A stretch of DNA of 64,000 nucleotides from Periplaneta americana. Its lineage: Eukaryota; Arthropoda; Insecta; Blattodea; Blattidae. The stretch covers positions 182,794,396 through 182,858,395 of the forward strand of contig NC_091120.1 of the NCBI RefSeq assembly GCF_040183065.1, given 5' to 3'. The notes under the pieces were generated by a model. The model did no database searches, was not told where the DNA came from, and worked only from the letters and a program-made list of their open reading frames with translations. Within the stretch, counting starts at the first letter, position 1, and the number at the start of each line of letters is the position of its first letter. A program made the translations under genes and the position numbers. Positions 10,984 through 22,122 of the stretch are shown piece by piece.

Positions 10984-11247
10984 TTTTTTTAGTTGGTTAT
11001 TTAGCGACGCTGTATCAACTACGAGTTTATTTAGCGTCGATGAGATTGGTGATAGCAAGATGGTATTTGGCGAGAGTAGGCCGAGGATTCGCCATAGATT
11101 AGGTACCTGGCATTCATCTTACGGTTGGGGAAAACCTCGGAAGAAACCCAACCAGGTAATCAGTCCAAGCGGTGATCGAACCCGCGTCCGAGCGCAACTT
11201 CAGACCGGCAGGTAAGCACCTTAACCGACTGAACCACGCCGGTGGTC
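10984..11247 (-). mobile_element. tRNA-headed SINE (variant head, SINE-1-like tail) with target duplication
   Basis: The minus strand begins with a tRNA-like head (A box near GTGGTTCAGTCGG, B box GGTTCGATCA) and ends in a tail with ACCAGG and GCGTCGCTAAATAACC, as in SINE-1. The direct repeat CTTTGAAAG at 10975-10983 and 11248-11256 flanks it exactly. It is inserted in the hAT transposase remnant. Confidence 0.85.
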
Positions 11248-11449
11248 CTTTGAAAGTATGACTTCATATTTTGAAGCAAATTGTCAAAGTGTTCTTTTAT
11301 TATTGCTATGAATGAATAATTTATTGTTATGTTATTTTCTTCTATAAAGTTTGAAGTCAATGAGAAACATATCTAGTCCTTCTTCTATCTTTTTCTTCAG
11401 CACGACAATTTTGTCATTAGCATCGAATATACTCTTCCGTTTTTAGATG

Positions 11450-11785
11450 GCCAGATATAATCACAAACTTAGAACTATGGAAGATAACAAATCAGAAAGA
11501 AATCACAATAGAAATCAAAGGACGAAAGTGGAATTGGATAGGGCACACAATCAGGAAAGAAGATGGTGCAGTAGAAAGAATGGCTTTGGATTGGAATCCC
11601 CAGGGTAGTAGAGCAAGAGGAAGGCCAAAAAATACATGGAAGAGAACAGTTTTGGAGGTAATTGCTAGGGAGGGGAACACATGGAACAAAGTGAAGAAGT
11701 TGGCTACAAATAGGGTCCGATGGAGGCACTCTGTGAATGCCCTATGCTCCTCACGAGAAGATACAGGAGTTTGATTGATTGATTT
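11450..11785 (+). mobile_element. LINE RT C-terminal fragment inserted in the hAT remnant
   Basis: The frame reads KWNWIGHTIRKEDGAVERMA, then LDWNPQGSRARGRPKNTW, then NRVRWRHSVNALCS, followed by a (TTGA)n tail near 11772-11785. This is an RT C-terminus of a non-LTR family different from family A. It interrupts the hAT coding sequence between the LADIFSKVNE and IFDANDKIV blocks. The 5' side is truncated. Confidence 0.75.
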
Positions 11786-13378
11786 ACCTTGTATGGATGA
11801 GCTAAATTCGTTCACTTTTGAAAAAATGTCTGCCAAGCAACATAATTTGCACAACCATTCCTGATCATTAAAATAATCTTCTAGGAAACAGTTTTGATCA
11901 TTCAAAAGTGAATAAACTTCCGTTCGAAGTTCATGTAAACGGGGCAACACTTTACCGCGCGACAATCATCGCACTTCAGTGTGTAATACTAAGAACAATG
12001 ACTTGTGTATACTTCTCATATTTTCACACAGGATTTTGAGTAGCCTACACTACAAAGTTCGTGCCTTAACAAAGTTGATAATTTTGACGGCATTGTCTAG
12101 TACCTGCTTTATTATCGCTGGCATTTTTTCGTTGCGAAGTCGTGTTGGTGTAGTACATAATGACTACTTGTGCAGTTTTTTTAACTTTCTTTATGTTGTA
12201 ACAGTGCCAGCAACAGGACTTACCATGGCCTTTTCGCCATATGTGCACAAGTCAATGCAATTGTCCCACGGTATCGAGTTTCAATGAAGAAAAAAAATCA
12301 GTACCACTTGTAGAGAATGGCAATAGCTTGCAGAGCAAATATCTTCATGAAAGAACCTGAAAATTCATACCGCACAAACGTCACTAACTCAGCTAGTCCG
12401 ACAACGTCCATGGATTCAAGTTGTAGCGAAAATTATATTTTTTACATCTCTTGATAGATTCTGGATCGATTATGCGCAGTGTTGTTTGATAAGGACAAGT
12501 TGCAGTTTTTCGTCCACCATGCACTTCACTACCTTCACTAATAGTGGTTTCATAACAGTTTCAGCAAGGGTGTGAGGTTTACCAGCAAGAGCCAGATCAT
12601 GACGAACCAAATGCGACCCTTCCAGTGCTTTCTCGTTATTTGTCTTTACATGAGATAAAAATATCGCCTGAAATGCATGGAGTTCGTCATTTTCTTTTGA
12701 AGTAATCTGCAGTTTTATTTATGAATTCAGGATGAATTCCGAAATGCCGTCTAAGCTTGGCAGGGGACATAGAACTATTGGGCAAAACTTTGTTATATAT
12801 CACACACTGTGAAAGTCAATCAGCAAACTCAGTGAAATCCATGTTGAAATTTGAATCACAATATTATACTTCCTTTCAATTCCTGTACGCTAGGCATCGT
12901 AGACTCTGAGGCAGGATCTTGTTCAGCAACACTGAACTCGCACTATCTTCTTTGAAAGTAAGATTACAGCTGTTGTTATCTCCCTTTGATTGAGCATTGG
13001 TTGATGGCTCATGACTATCAGATATTGGGGAGCCCGTCTTAAGCCACAGTTCCATTTCAACGAAAGTTTAGCTAACACTTGTGCAATCAAATTAATATGC
13101 AGGTATATATATTTTTTGAGCAACGTAACAGTCAATAGATTGTAGGTTCCACATACCACGAATAACAAACGCTGCCTGCCAGGTATATAAAACGTAAAAT
13201 AAATTTGGAGAATTATCGAGTACTTGGCAAGCAAAAAAGATAGAGATAGTTCCAGTGACGAGTAGATCTATTATTGCTGCTTCTATGTAGCAAGAAGAAC
13301 GGAAACTACTTTCTGAGAAATTATTTTTCGCTTAATGGGAGTTCAACTGTTGACCAGACGGGGCCAAGCGTGACCTAG

Positions 13379-13476
13379 TGTGTCACCACATTTTCGGTAA
13401 GCGCGATCGGAGCTAATCGCGATAATGCTAATCGCGATTAGCGACTGTAGTCTGTCACCAGTATTAGGAGAACTAC
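13379..13476. repeat. TCGCGAT-rich repeat, partner of 7147-7250
   Basis: It contains repeated CTAATCGCGAT words bounded by GTGTGTCACC and GTCTGTCACC. Inverted relative to the copy at 7147. No coding capacity; class unknown. Confidence 0.4.
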
Positions 13477-13985
13477 GGTCTTTGTTGTGAAGGTGATTTG
13501 AATGCGCGCGTCCGAACTCGAAAATGTCGCGCTTTGAGTAACGGATAAACATAAAAGCTCTGCCAAAAATTAGGCATATCCGATTAGCGAAACTCTCAGA
13601 TGATGAAGCAAATTTACGGTGACGACACCTTGGGTCGAAGTGCTTTGTTTAAGTGGCACCAACGTTTTTCGCAGGAAAGAGACAGTTTGGAGGATGATGA
13701 GCGTACTGGTTGGCCACAAACAATCCGAACTGAACGCAATATCGAAGAAGTTCCAACGTTTGTGAATACCAACCGATCCCAGTCGGTAGACGATCTCGCA
13801 ACAGCAGCAGGGAACCGCCATGGTACGTACCACAGATTTCTGTACCATGACTTGAACATGTCGCATGTTACCCAGCACAGTGTGCCACGCATCCTAAAGC
13901 AAGACCAACGTGACGATCGCATGACGATTTGAGGTGACCTGATCAGTAGTGCTGACGATGATCCGGTGTTTCTCAACTGAATCCA

Positions 13986-14042
13986 GTGTACAAACCTGCA
14001 ACCCCCTTGAGAAGCCCTCAAGGGGGTTGCAGGTTTGTACAC
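13986..14042. repeat. Perfect 26-bp stem hairpin
   Basis: 13986-14011 and 14017-14042 are exact reverse complements with a 5-base AAGCC loop. The core is CAACCCCCTTGAG. It sits at the very end of the hAT insertion. Confidence 0.9.
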
Positions 14043-14489
14043 CCCCAGTAATGTTTCTAATCTCCCGGCTTTGTTACTATTAAAAAAAAAATATATATAT
14101 TTTTTACAATTTTCATTCATGACTATCTTCAGCTGGCATCTTGTTTTGCACGTCTGCAGGAGCCTTCGAGCCTCTTGGTTTGCAAAGATGTTGAAAACCT
14201 ATGGATGGTAGTTTATAGAGATGTTCGGCTAATGCGGGGACAGGGGGTTAGAGGCGTGGTCAACTGCTTTCCTCATTGAGAACCGTTTGTCGCACTCCCT
14301 GGCATGGACACCAACATCAGTGCAGAAGAAACTAAATTCACTGGGAAAGTATCTGTTTCAACTAGACATTTGTCCGAAGTAATAAGCATGAAAAATGTAT
14401 TCATTCGGCTTGTGCAATGAACAGTCGCATATTTTGCTCATTACTTTCTCAATCTGCATCTACACAAACGGCACAATACATAAGGGAGC

Positions 14490-14722
14490 GTCGACCTGGT
14501 TGGCAAGTTGGTATAGCGCTGGCCTTCTATGCCCAAGGTTGCGGGTTCGATCCCGGGCCAGGTCGATGGCATTTAAGTGTGCTTAAAAGTGACAGGCTCA
14601 TGTCAGTAGATTTACTGGCATGTAAAAGAACTCCTGCGGGACAAAATTCCGGCACATCCGGCGACGCTGATATAACCTCTGCAGTTGTGAGCGTCGTTAA
14701 ATAAAACATAACATTTTTTTTA
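14490..14722 (+). mobile_element. SINE-2 (tRNA-derived), full-length with target duplication
   Basis: The head at about 14493-14567 folds as a tRNA: GACCTGG and CCAGGTC form a perfect 7-bp acceptor stem, the B box is GGTTCGATCC, and a 7-base anticodon loop reading CTTCTAT would give TCT (Arg). The body ends in GAGCGTCGTTAAATAAAACA. Target duplication ACATAA(G/A)GGAGC at 14478-14489 and 14723-14734. It is a SINE rather than a host tRNA gene because of the attached body, A-rich tail and duplication. Confidence 0.88.
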
Positions 14723-15719
14723 ACATAAAGGAGCTTGTATTTTGCTTTAACGTTGTAAGAGTTGTCGTTCTTACAATAAGTGCTGCTATCTCCCAACAGC
14801 CTACGAAAGCTGCATTTGAATTTTATGAACGAAAACGTTGGACTTGGTACGTGGTAGCATTCTGATGACGATTGTGTGTTCAAATGTTTTTCATAAGGGT
14901 AAGTCGCAATATAGAGAACTCCATCCACGACCCCGTCCACTTTTGGACTTTCTGTATAAACAGGTATGCTTGTATTTAGTCATTTTACTTATTATTTGCA
15001 TATAAATAAGCTTCATAGTGTAAATGCCCTCAGGTATAGGCCTACACGGTTTAAAACTTTAAAGTAAAGTATGTTTAACTCCTCTTCGATATCCATTGTG
15101 CACCACCATATTTTCAAACCACCAGCCGCCACTGACTGGATCACAACAGGAGACGAAACATGATGTTTTCTTTATGATCCGTAACTGAAGCAACAATCGG
15201 CCACGTGGAAATCGCGATTATCGCCACAACGGAAAAAGCTGCGGCAAGACAAGGTGATGCTCGAACTGTCTTTTGACTCACTGGGAATTGCTCACATGGA
15301 ATTCATACCAGACGGAGTAACAGTAAACAAGACCCGCTACAAGGAGATCCTTCGCCGTCTACGCGATTCAGTTCGTCGTTAAGGTTCCTGAGCTTTGGCG
15401 TAGAAAGAATTGGCTCTTGCTACTCACAACGCTCCTGCACATCGCTCTGTGCTTGTCCAAGAGGAACTTTAGAGGAACAGGTCACCGTTCTGCCACATCC
15501 TCCGTATTCACCTGATCTTCAACCATGAGAGTTCTTCTTCTTACAACGTTTGAAAACAAAGCTAGGTGGGCGTAGGTTTCATTCGGCCGAGGAAGTCATG
15601 ACTGCCACAAGAAGTGACGTACGGGATTTTCCTGCCAATATCCTTGAGGAGTACTTCCAGAAGCTATACCAAAGTTAACAGACGTGCATAGCGGCCAACG
15701 ACGACTATTTTAAGAGACC

Positions 15720-16030
15720 ATGTGGATCTGTGTAAGTGAACACCGTGTTGCGCGGCAACTATTGACACATCTAAATCCTTCTTTTCGCCTACCCTCCAGC
15801 CGCCAGTCCATGAACTTAATGACTCCACTACATATATTGAATAAGCAGTCGCGGACAGCCGATAAGGGGTGGTCCTCCAGCTTGGGGATTGCACGACGAG
15901 CTAACAACCCGTCACTGTAAAAAAACAGGTTGTTACGAAACCCCAAAATTAGCTTGGGAAGGGGTCTGATTCTATGATACGACAACAGCCGTTATAGATG
16001 GACTATTGATAAGATTTTTTGTATTCGACA
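15720..16030. other. Unassigned, probably retrotransposon-derived
   Basis: Between the mariner end and the LINE. The words ACGACGAGCTAACAACCCGT and AACAGGTTGTTACGAAACC look like the 5' region of LINE family A, but no protein motif supports it. Confidence 0.25.
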
Positions 16031-16039
16031 GATATAGTG

Positions 16040-16499
16040 GATAAAATAATGGAAGTATAAGAGTACAGTGCATCAGTTATTCATAGATTTCAAGAGAGAA
16101 GTTAAGAGAGACTCGGTTAAGAGAGAAGTTTAATATGGTATTCTTATTGAATTCGGTATTCCCAAGAAACTAGTTCAGTTAATTAAAATGTGTCTCAGTG
16201 AAACGTACAGCAGAGTCCGTATAGGCCTGTTTCTATCGGATGTTTTTTCCAATTCACTGCGGGCTAACGCAAGGAGATGCACTACCACCTTCGCTTTTTA
16301 ACTTTGCTCTAGAGTTTGCCATTAGGAAAGTTCAGGAAAACACACAGTGTTTGGAATTGAACGGGTTACATCAGTTACTTATCTATACGGATGATGTGAA
16401 TATATTAGGAGAAAATGCACAAACTATTAGGCAAAACACGGGAATTTTACTTGAAGGAAGTAAAAAGATAGGTCTGGAAATGAATCCCGAAAAGACAAA

Positions 16500-16552
<53 letters not shown>

Positions 16553-17365
16553 ACCTTGGGGATTTAGTGAAGTGAATTTTTGATGGCAGGCAGAGTAATT
16601 ACCTCATGCCCCCATGTTTTAGATTGCTACCAGTGCACTTCATTAGAACCAGGTACCCAGCTTCTAATGAAGTGATTATGTCTTGTGACCAGAATATTGT
16701 ACGAAATATAAATATAAAAATTGTAAATTTATCCTTTGAAGAAGTGAAGAAATTCAAATATCTTGGAACAGCAGTAATAAATATAAATTCCACTAGGGAG
16801 GAAATTAAACGCAAAATAAATATGGGAAATGCGTATTATTATTCAATTGAGAAGCTTTTATCATCCAGTCTGCTCTCAAAAAATCTGAAAGTTAGAAATT
16901 ATAAAGCAGTTGTATTACCGGTTCTTCTGTATGGTTGTGAAACTTGGACTCTCACTTCGAGAGAGGAACAGAGGCTATGAGTGTTTGAGAATAAAGTGCT
17001 AAGGAAAATATTTGGGGCTAAGAGGGATGAAGTTATAGAAGAATGGAGGAAGTTACACAACGCAGAACTGCACGCATTTTATTCTTCACCTGACATAATT
17101 AGGAATATTAAATCCAGAAGTTTGAGATGGGCAGGGCATGTAGCACGTATGGGCGAATCCAGGAATATGTATAGAGTGTTAGTTGGGAGACCAGAGGGAA
17201 AAAAGACCTTTGGGGTGGCCGAGACGTGGATGGGAGGATAATATTAAAATGGATTTCAGGGAGGTGGGATATGATGATAGACAATGGATTAATCCTGCTG
17301 AGGATAGGGACCGATGACGGGCTTATGTGAGGGCGGCAATGAACCTCCGGGTTCCTTAAAGGTCA
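16040..17365 (+). mobile_element. LINE family A, RT domain copy with internal microsatellite and insertion
   Basis: RT motifs in order: FIDFK (motif A region, 16084), [34 protein letters not shown] (motif B, 16265), YTDD in place of the usual Y/FADD catalytic box (16385), then NPEKTK. The frame is broken by (TA)n at 16502-16549 and an approximately 120-bp insertion to about 16672. It continues SFEEVKKFKYLGTAV, VLLYGCETWTLT, RSLRWAGHVARMG and ends at NLRVP near 17355. Several stops and shifts. The catalytic-box change by itself would be expected to impair activity. Confidence 0.88.
16502..16549. repeat. (TA)n microsatellite inside LINE coding sequence
   Basis: About 48 bp of TA repeats directly after the codons for NPEKTKY. 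Sister copies read NPEKTKYMIMS or similar here, so the TATATA of Tyr-Ile codons seems to have seeded the expansion. Confidence 0.9.
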
Positions 17366-17589
17366 TAAGTAAGGCAGACAGAAGGTCTAATAGTTGGCCA
17401 GAGAATATAGCAAGTTACTTGTGTTATACTGTAACTAGTATTGAGTCTCACCACTGTAAGGATTATATTTTTTGTGATCTATAGTATTTAAAAATTGAGT
17501 TATCTAGTTCTTGCATTTAGCTAAGGATTTGATGATGTTGGCAAATTGCTTAATTATGCAGATTTATTTTATTGGTGGCAAAACTATTA

Positions 17590-17769
17590 GGGCCGTATTC
17601 ATAGACATTATTAGCGCGAGCTTCCGGTGGATGATCAGCGTTTTTCGTATTAATAAACCAGTGTTAGCGATAGGATATGATTTGAATTCTGTACTAGTAA
17701 CCAGTGGATAGCCGGGGCTAGCTTAGTACGCTCGTAGCGCGTGCTGCGAAATGTCTATGAATACTGCCC
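17590..17769. mobile_element. MITE with TTA duplication (PIF/Harbinger-like)
   Basis: Terminal repeats GGGC(C/A)GTATTCATAGACAT at both ends, 180 bp long, flanked by TTA on each side (17587-17589 and 17770-17772). A 3-bp TWA duplication is the hallmark of PIF/Harbinger. No coding capacity. Confidence 0.7.
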
Positions 17770-18261
17770 TTAATCTCTAAAGGTTAATTTTGTAAATAAT
17801 GATGGTGAACTTACTCCAAATAGTTTACGAACGAAAACATTTTATCATTGAAATATTTACTTTATATTTTCATATTTTTCCAAACCAAATGTCTTACCTT
17901 AGCAAACTTTTCTTTACATTAAACCGTCTTCTAGTCATTAAACATGAAATAACACTATATTTAGCCCAAAGCAATGCTCGAAACTGTGAAAAGAATAACA
18001 AGTATGTTTATTTTTAAGTTCCTCGTATACAAAGCTATAGTGACAATATTGTGAAAAAGAAAGAGTATGCTAACTTCAATGAGCGGCAGAAGTGAAATTT
18101 CTTAATCTGTAAATATATATTAATAAACAGGGTGCGAATTAAGATTTCTGATGAAGATGGGATAGAATCCTGAGATAGAGAATACCTCGTTGGCGTTGGA
18201 CCTCAGACTCATTTCGCCATCAGTAATTCATCATCATGCATACAATAGCCTGGATTTAGAG
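17770..18261. other. Unassigned AT-rich spacer
   Basis: No recognisable gene. A short reading frame at 17799-18017 has AT-driven composition and no motif. Confidence 0.3.
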
Positions 18262-19456
18262 CTAGGGCTCCACTAGCTGTATTTGACGGCTGCTGTGAGC
18301 TGCAGTCTACTGCCTGAAAATGGAATACACGCAAAACAAGTGTAGGCGGCTATATGGGCAGTATTTCACTGCGCCTAACAGAATTTCGGCGGCAGTACCA
18401 AGGTCTACTGCCAGGGGAATAGAACATGTTCCATTTTCGTGCCGTTATCTGTCGCCGAAGCCTGGCTCCACTGGCCGTGGTAGTCCTCCTGTTTCCAATT
18501 ATCCATGAGGTGAAACATCCCCTATGTATGAGCATTATTACTTGGTATGCTCAATTACTTACTTACAAATGCCTTTTAAGGAACCCGCAGGTTCATTGCC
18601 GCCCTCACATAAGCCCACCATCGGTCCCTATCCTGTGCAAGATTAATCCAGTCTCTATCATCATATCCCACCTCCCTCAAATACATTTTAATATTATCCT
18701 CCCATCTACGTCTCGGCCTCCACAAAGGTCTTTTTCCTTCCGGTCTCCCAACTAACACACTATATGCATTTCTGGATTCGCCCATACGTGCTACGTGCCC
18801 TGCCCATCTCAAACGTCTGGATTTAATGTTCCTAATTATGTCAGGTGAAGAATACAATGCGTGCAGTTCTGCGTTGTGTAACTTTCTCCGTTCTCCTGTG
18901 ATTTCATCCCTCTTAGCCCCAAATATTTTCCTAAGAACCTTATCCTCAAACACCCTTAATCTCCGTTCTTCTCTCAAAGTGAGAGTCGAAGATTCACAAC
19001 CATACAGAACAATTACTTCGTATGCCTAGAACAAAATTCCGACGTCCGGTAGAACTAAACAAATTTAGCTGGATATTCCCTAAGTTTGTGATGCATTGCA
19101 GCAAACATGCCTTCGTGTTTTTCTGTTGCTTAATAATGGATGTATCTACCATTTTATTTGATGCAATCTTCGACGACAGCGAACCAATAGCAAACATACA
19201 ATCACCTTGATAAATACTCGTAGTGTGCTCATTTTCAGTGCAATTTTTGCTTGATCTTGTAGTACACAAAGAACATCACAACGCTGTTTTCAGCTGAACA
19301 ACAGGAGTGGAGCCGGGCCAGAGCACAGCGGAGCGGTGAACTACAGGTTTCACATGTAGAAAATTTACAGCAAGTGGAGCCACCTTCTTGCAGTACAAAT
19401 CTAAGCAGTAGAATGCAGCTTACAGCAGCCGTCAAATACAGCTAGTGGAGCCCTAG
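18262..19456. mobile_element. DNA transposon with 52-bp TIRs, split by a LINE
   Basis: 18262-18313 (CTAGGGCTCCACTAGCTG and onward) and 19405-19456 are inverted copies with two or three differences. The remaining 730 bp (excluding the LINE at 18551-19011) has no identifiable transposase. A clear target duplication was not found, so the superfamily is undecided (hAT possible). Confidence 0.7.
18551..19011 (-). mobile_element. LINE family A, 5'-truncated copy with 14-bp target duplication
   Basis: A minus-strand open frame of 133 codons reads RLRVFEDKVLRKIFGAKRDE, then RRLRWAGHVARMGESRN, then LREVGYDDRDWINLAQDRDR, ending at NLRVP. The flanks ATTACTT(G/C)GTATGC at 18537-18550 and 19012-19025 form the duplication. 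It lies inside the 52-bp-TIR transposon. Confidence 0.9.
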
Positions 19457-19792
19457 CCTAAGTTCACGGTGCGGCGTTCTGAACATTACAAGCATCCAAC
19501 CATACCGGAATTTCTCAAACTAAACGTATTTACGTATTGCATCATGTGCATCACTCCTCGTATCTTAATACACACAAACTGATGACAACAGAGCGACAGA
19601 GGCGACCTCAACCTCATCCGATACGGCTCAACGCTTCGTCGCACTGAGTTGCTTGCCTTGCATCTTGATCATAATAATAATTATATCCACGAGCAAACTT
19701 AAGATAAGATGTGTAATTCCTAAGTTATTGATTGTTGTCAGCTTGCCGGTGATGATAATACATCAATATTATTTTCTTTGCTTACTTTATAC

Positions 19793-20743
19793 CAGCCGTG
19801 GCGAGAATGTGACTCGCGAGACATTGTGGCTCGCAGTGATAGCTGTGCAGTTCGCTTGCTTCTAACCTCCGCCAATCCCCACCCTCTCACTCACTGGAGT
19901 CAAACTCCGTTCCATTTGTATTTGTCTCTGACCTGCGAGTGGCATAGGTCTCTCTCGAAACCATGTACGAAAGTTCCAAGTAGTATGGGAGGACGCATTT
20001 TTTTGCTGTCAATGTGATGAGAATATTAAATGTATGATTTGTTCACAAGTATTACGAGGAAAACGGTTGTATAATATAAAACGGCATTATACTATATGTT
20101 ACTGATGACACATTAAAAGATTAAGTGTTATCGTCGTCGTCGTCATCATCATCATCATCATCATCATCTCTGTACGTCTACCCTTTTTCAGCAGATGCAC
20201 GAATAATGCGGTTAGCTCTTCAATTTGAACTCACTGATTTTCAAATGAAAGCTACATGTAAGGACTTGACAAATGTTGAACTTTTCAAATCTTTGCCAAA
20301 AAATAAATATCCGAAGCTTCGTTCTTTCGCTTGCAACTTACGTTTGTGAAAAATTATTTTCAACAATTAAAATAGTAAAAACCAAATTTAGATCACGACT
20401 GACAGACAAATACCTTCGTGATCAACTACGACTGGCAGTAAGTGACATAATTCCTGATTTTGAAACTTTGTCGCAGAGACATTCTGAAGACAGTTAATTT
20501 TAGGTTGTGATATTGTTCATTTATTGTTCATTTCTTTCTTCGTTACACGTACTAAACATTAGTTTGTAGCCTTGTACTGTATAAAATTACATTTAAGCGC
20601 TTGACGTAAGGAAAATGAAAATCCGTTAATACGTCAGGCAGTTGCTTCACTTCCCCTTTGGGTGTACGCCTCCCTCCATACGTGCTATGCACGTTGCAGG
20701 TTACACAGTGGCTCGGGGCACGATTACATTTTCGCCACCGCTG
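19793..20743 (+). mobile_element. hAT element, internally deleted
   Basis: Ends CAGCCGTGGCGAGAATGT (19793) and ACATTTTCGCCACCGCTG (to 20743) are inverted with few differences. The flanks CTTTATAC and TTTCATAC (6 of 8 matching) are a plausible duplication. It contains only the last part of a transposase and a (TCG/TCA)n run at 20129-20168. Confidence 0.75.
20170..20497 (+). pseudogene. hAT transposase C-terminal dimerisation domain
   Basis: It reads FSADARIMRLALQFELTDFQ, then ELFKSLPKNKYPKLRSFA, and after a frameshift YVCEKLFSTIKIVKTKFRSR, LTDKYLRDQLRLAVSDI and a stop at 20495. This is the C-terminal domain of GTF2IRD2/ZBED-type hAT transposases. Everything N-terminal is missing. Confidence 0.82.
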
Positions 20744-21200
20744 TTTCATACTTTATAAAATATTCTCGTATTAAACTAGTTATATTTTGTGATGGGGATA
20801 GAAGTTATCCCTGGCAGGGATGTTAATATGAATTTATTAGAGGGGGATAACTTTCCAATGGGGGGAAATCCCCCCATCTCCCCCGTTAATTCGCACCCTG
20901 ACGATAAATTACATTTGAATTTAAAGTTTTATACTCAATATTCTCCAGAATTTAAAAATGAAATAATTTACAGTATTTGTGATAGTTGAAAATAATAATT
21001 AACAGCAAAAGATAATTTAAAGTGAGTATTTTAGAATTTATTTCAACATTTTCAAACCTTCTTTAGGTGTCTAAATATGCTTTTTTAGAGTTTAAACATC
21101 CGAAGCCTACTCATAAATACTGATAAAATCGTTTAAAGAAATTTATTGCTATGGGTGTGAACAGATGTGCAGACAGAATCACGAAAACCACTTATTCGTA
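20744..21200. other. Unassigned spacer
   Basis: Nothing recognisable apart from a G-run/C-run pair near 20855-20885. Confidence 0.3.
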
Positions 21201-21208
21201 TTTAGTTA

Positions 21209-21212
<4 letters not shown>

Positions 21213-21268
<56 letters not shown>

Positions 21269-22076
21269 GTTAGGAGAAAATCCACAAGCGATTAAGGAAA
21301 ACACGGGAATTTTACTAGAAGCAAGTAAAGAGATAGGTTTGGAAGTAAACCCCGAAAAGACAAAGTAGGCCTATATGATTATGTCTCGTGACGAGAATAT
21401 TGTACGAAATGGAAATATAAAAATTGGAAATTTATCTTTTGAAGAGGTGGAGAAGTTCAAATATCTTGGAGCAACAGTAACAAATATAAATGATACTCGA
21501 GAGGAAATTAAACACAGAATAAATATGGGAAATGCCTGTTATTATTCGGTTGAGAAGCTTTTATCATCCAGTCTGGTGTTAAAAAATCTGAAAGTTAGAA
21601 TTTATAAAACAATTATATTACCGGTTGTTCTTTATGGTTGTGAAACTTGGACTCTCACTTTGAGAGAGAAACATAGGTTAAGGGTGTTTGAGCATAAGGT
21701 TCTTAGGAAAATATTTGGGGCTAAGGGGGATGAATTTACAGGAGAATGGAGAAAGTTACACAACACAGAACTGCACGCATTGTATTGTTCACCTGACATA
21801 ATTAGGAACATTAAATCCAGACGTTTGAGATGGGCAGGGCATATAGCACGTATGGGCAAATCCAGAAATGCATATAGAGTGTTAGTTGGGAGGCCGGAGG
21901 GAAAAAGACCTATAGGGAGGCCGAGACGTAGATGGGAGGATAATATTAAAATGGATTTGAGGGAGGTGGGATATGATGATAGAAAATGGATTAATCTTGC
22001 TCAGGATAGGGACCAATGGCGGGCTTATGTGAGGGCGGCAATGAACTTCGGGGTTCCTTAAAAGCCAGTAAGTAAG

Positions 22077-22122
<46 letters not shown>

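Larger units (their letters stand above)
10593..13055 (-). pseudogene. hAT transposase, ZBED5/GTF2IRD2-like, decayed and twice interrupted
   Basis: Reading down the minus strand from about 13055: MELWLKTGS start; a remnant BED-finger region (QCVIYNKVLPNSSMSPAKLR, then RHFGIHPEF); AGKPHTLAETVMKPLLVKVV near 12560; VKIINFVKAR near 12080; HTEVR, stop, LSRGKVLPRLHELR near 11950; LADIFSKVNE; IFDANDKIVVLKKKIE near 11410; and the C-terminal hAT dimerisation block (LLPFG, then TATKTKY, then LTSLTPDIDKLCRKK) ending at 10593. This order matches ZBED-type hAT transposases. Many stops and frameshifts. A SINE at 10984-11247 and a LINE piece at about 11450-11785 are inserted in it. Terminal repeats were not found. 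Confidence 0.85.
13984..15134. mobile_element. Non-autonomous hAT element with 8-bp target duplication
   Basis: It starts CAGTGTAC and ends GCCACTG. The 8-bp direct repeats ACTGAATC (13976-13983) and ACTGGATC (15135-15142) flank it, and removing it restores the mariner reading. It contains a perfect 26-bp hairpin at its left end and a tRNA-headed SINE (14490-14722). No transposase remains. Confidence 0.75.
13524..15719 (+). pseudogene. Mariner transposase, interrupted by a hAT insertion
   Basis: ATG at 13524 (MSRFE, then a stop). The N-terminal HTH half (MMKQIYGDDTLGRSALFKWH and VTQHSVPRILKQDQRDDR) ends at FLN, stop, I near 13983. The frame resumes at about 15135 with TTGDET, YDP, stop, LKQQSATWKS, LELSFDSLGIAHMEFIPDG, THNAPAHRSVLVQEEL, and a frameshifted C-terminus reading LPANILEEYFQKLYQS near 15630. 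D in GDET is the first catalytic residue; the second is lost because the DNAPAH block reads THNAPAH. Dead through stops, frameshifts and the 1.15-kb insertion. Confidence 0.88.

Noticed and set aside
14493-14567. Functional tRNA gene
   Set aside because: The cloverleaf is good, but it is fused to a SINE body with an A-rich tail and a 12-bp target duplication.
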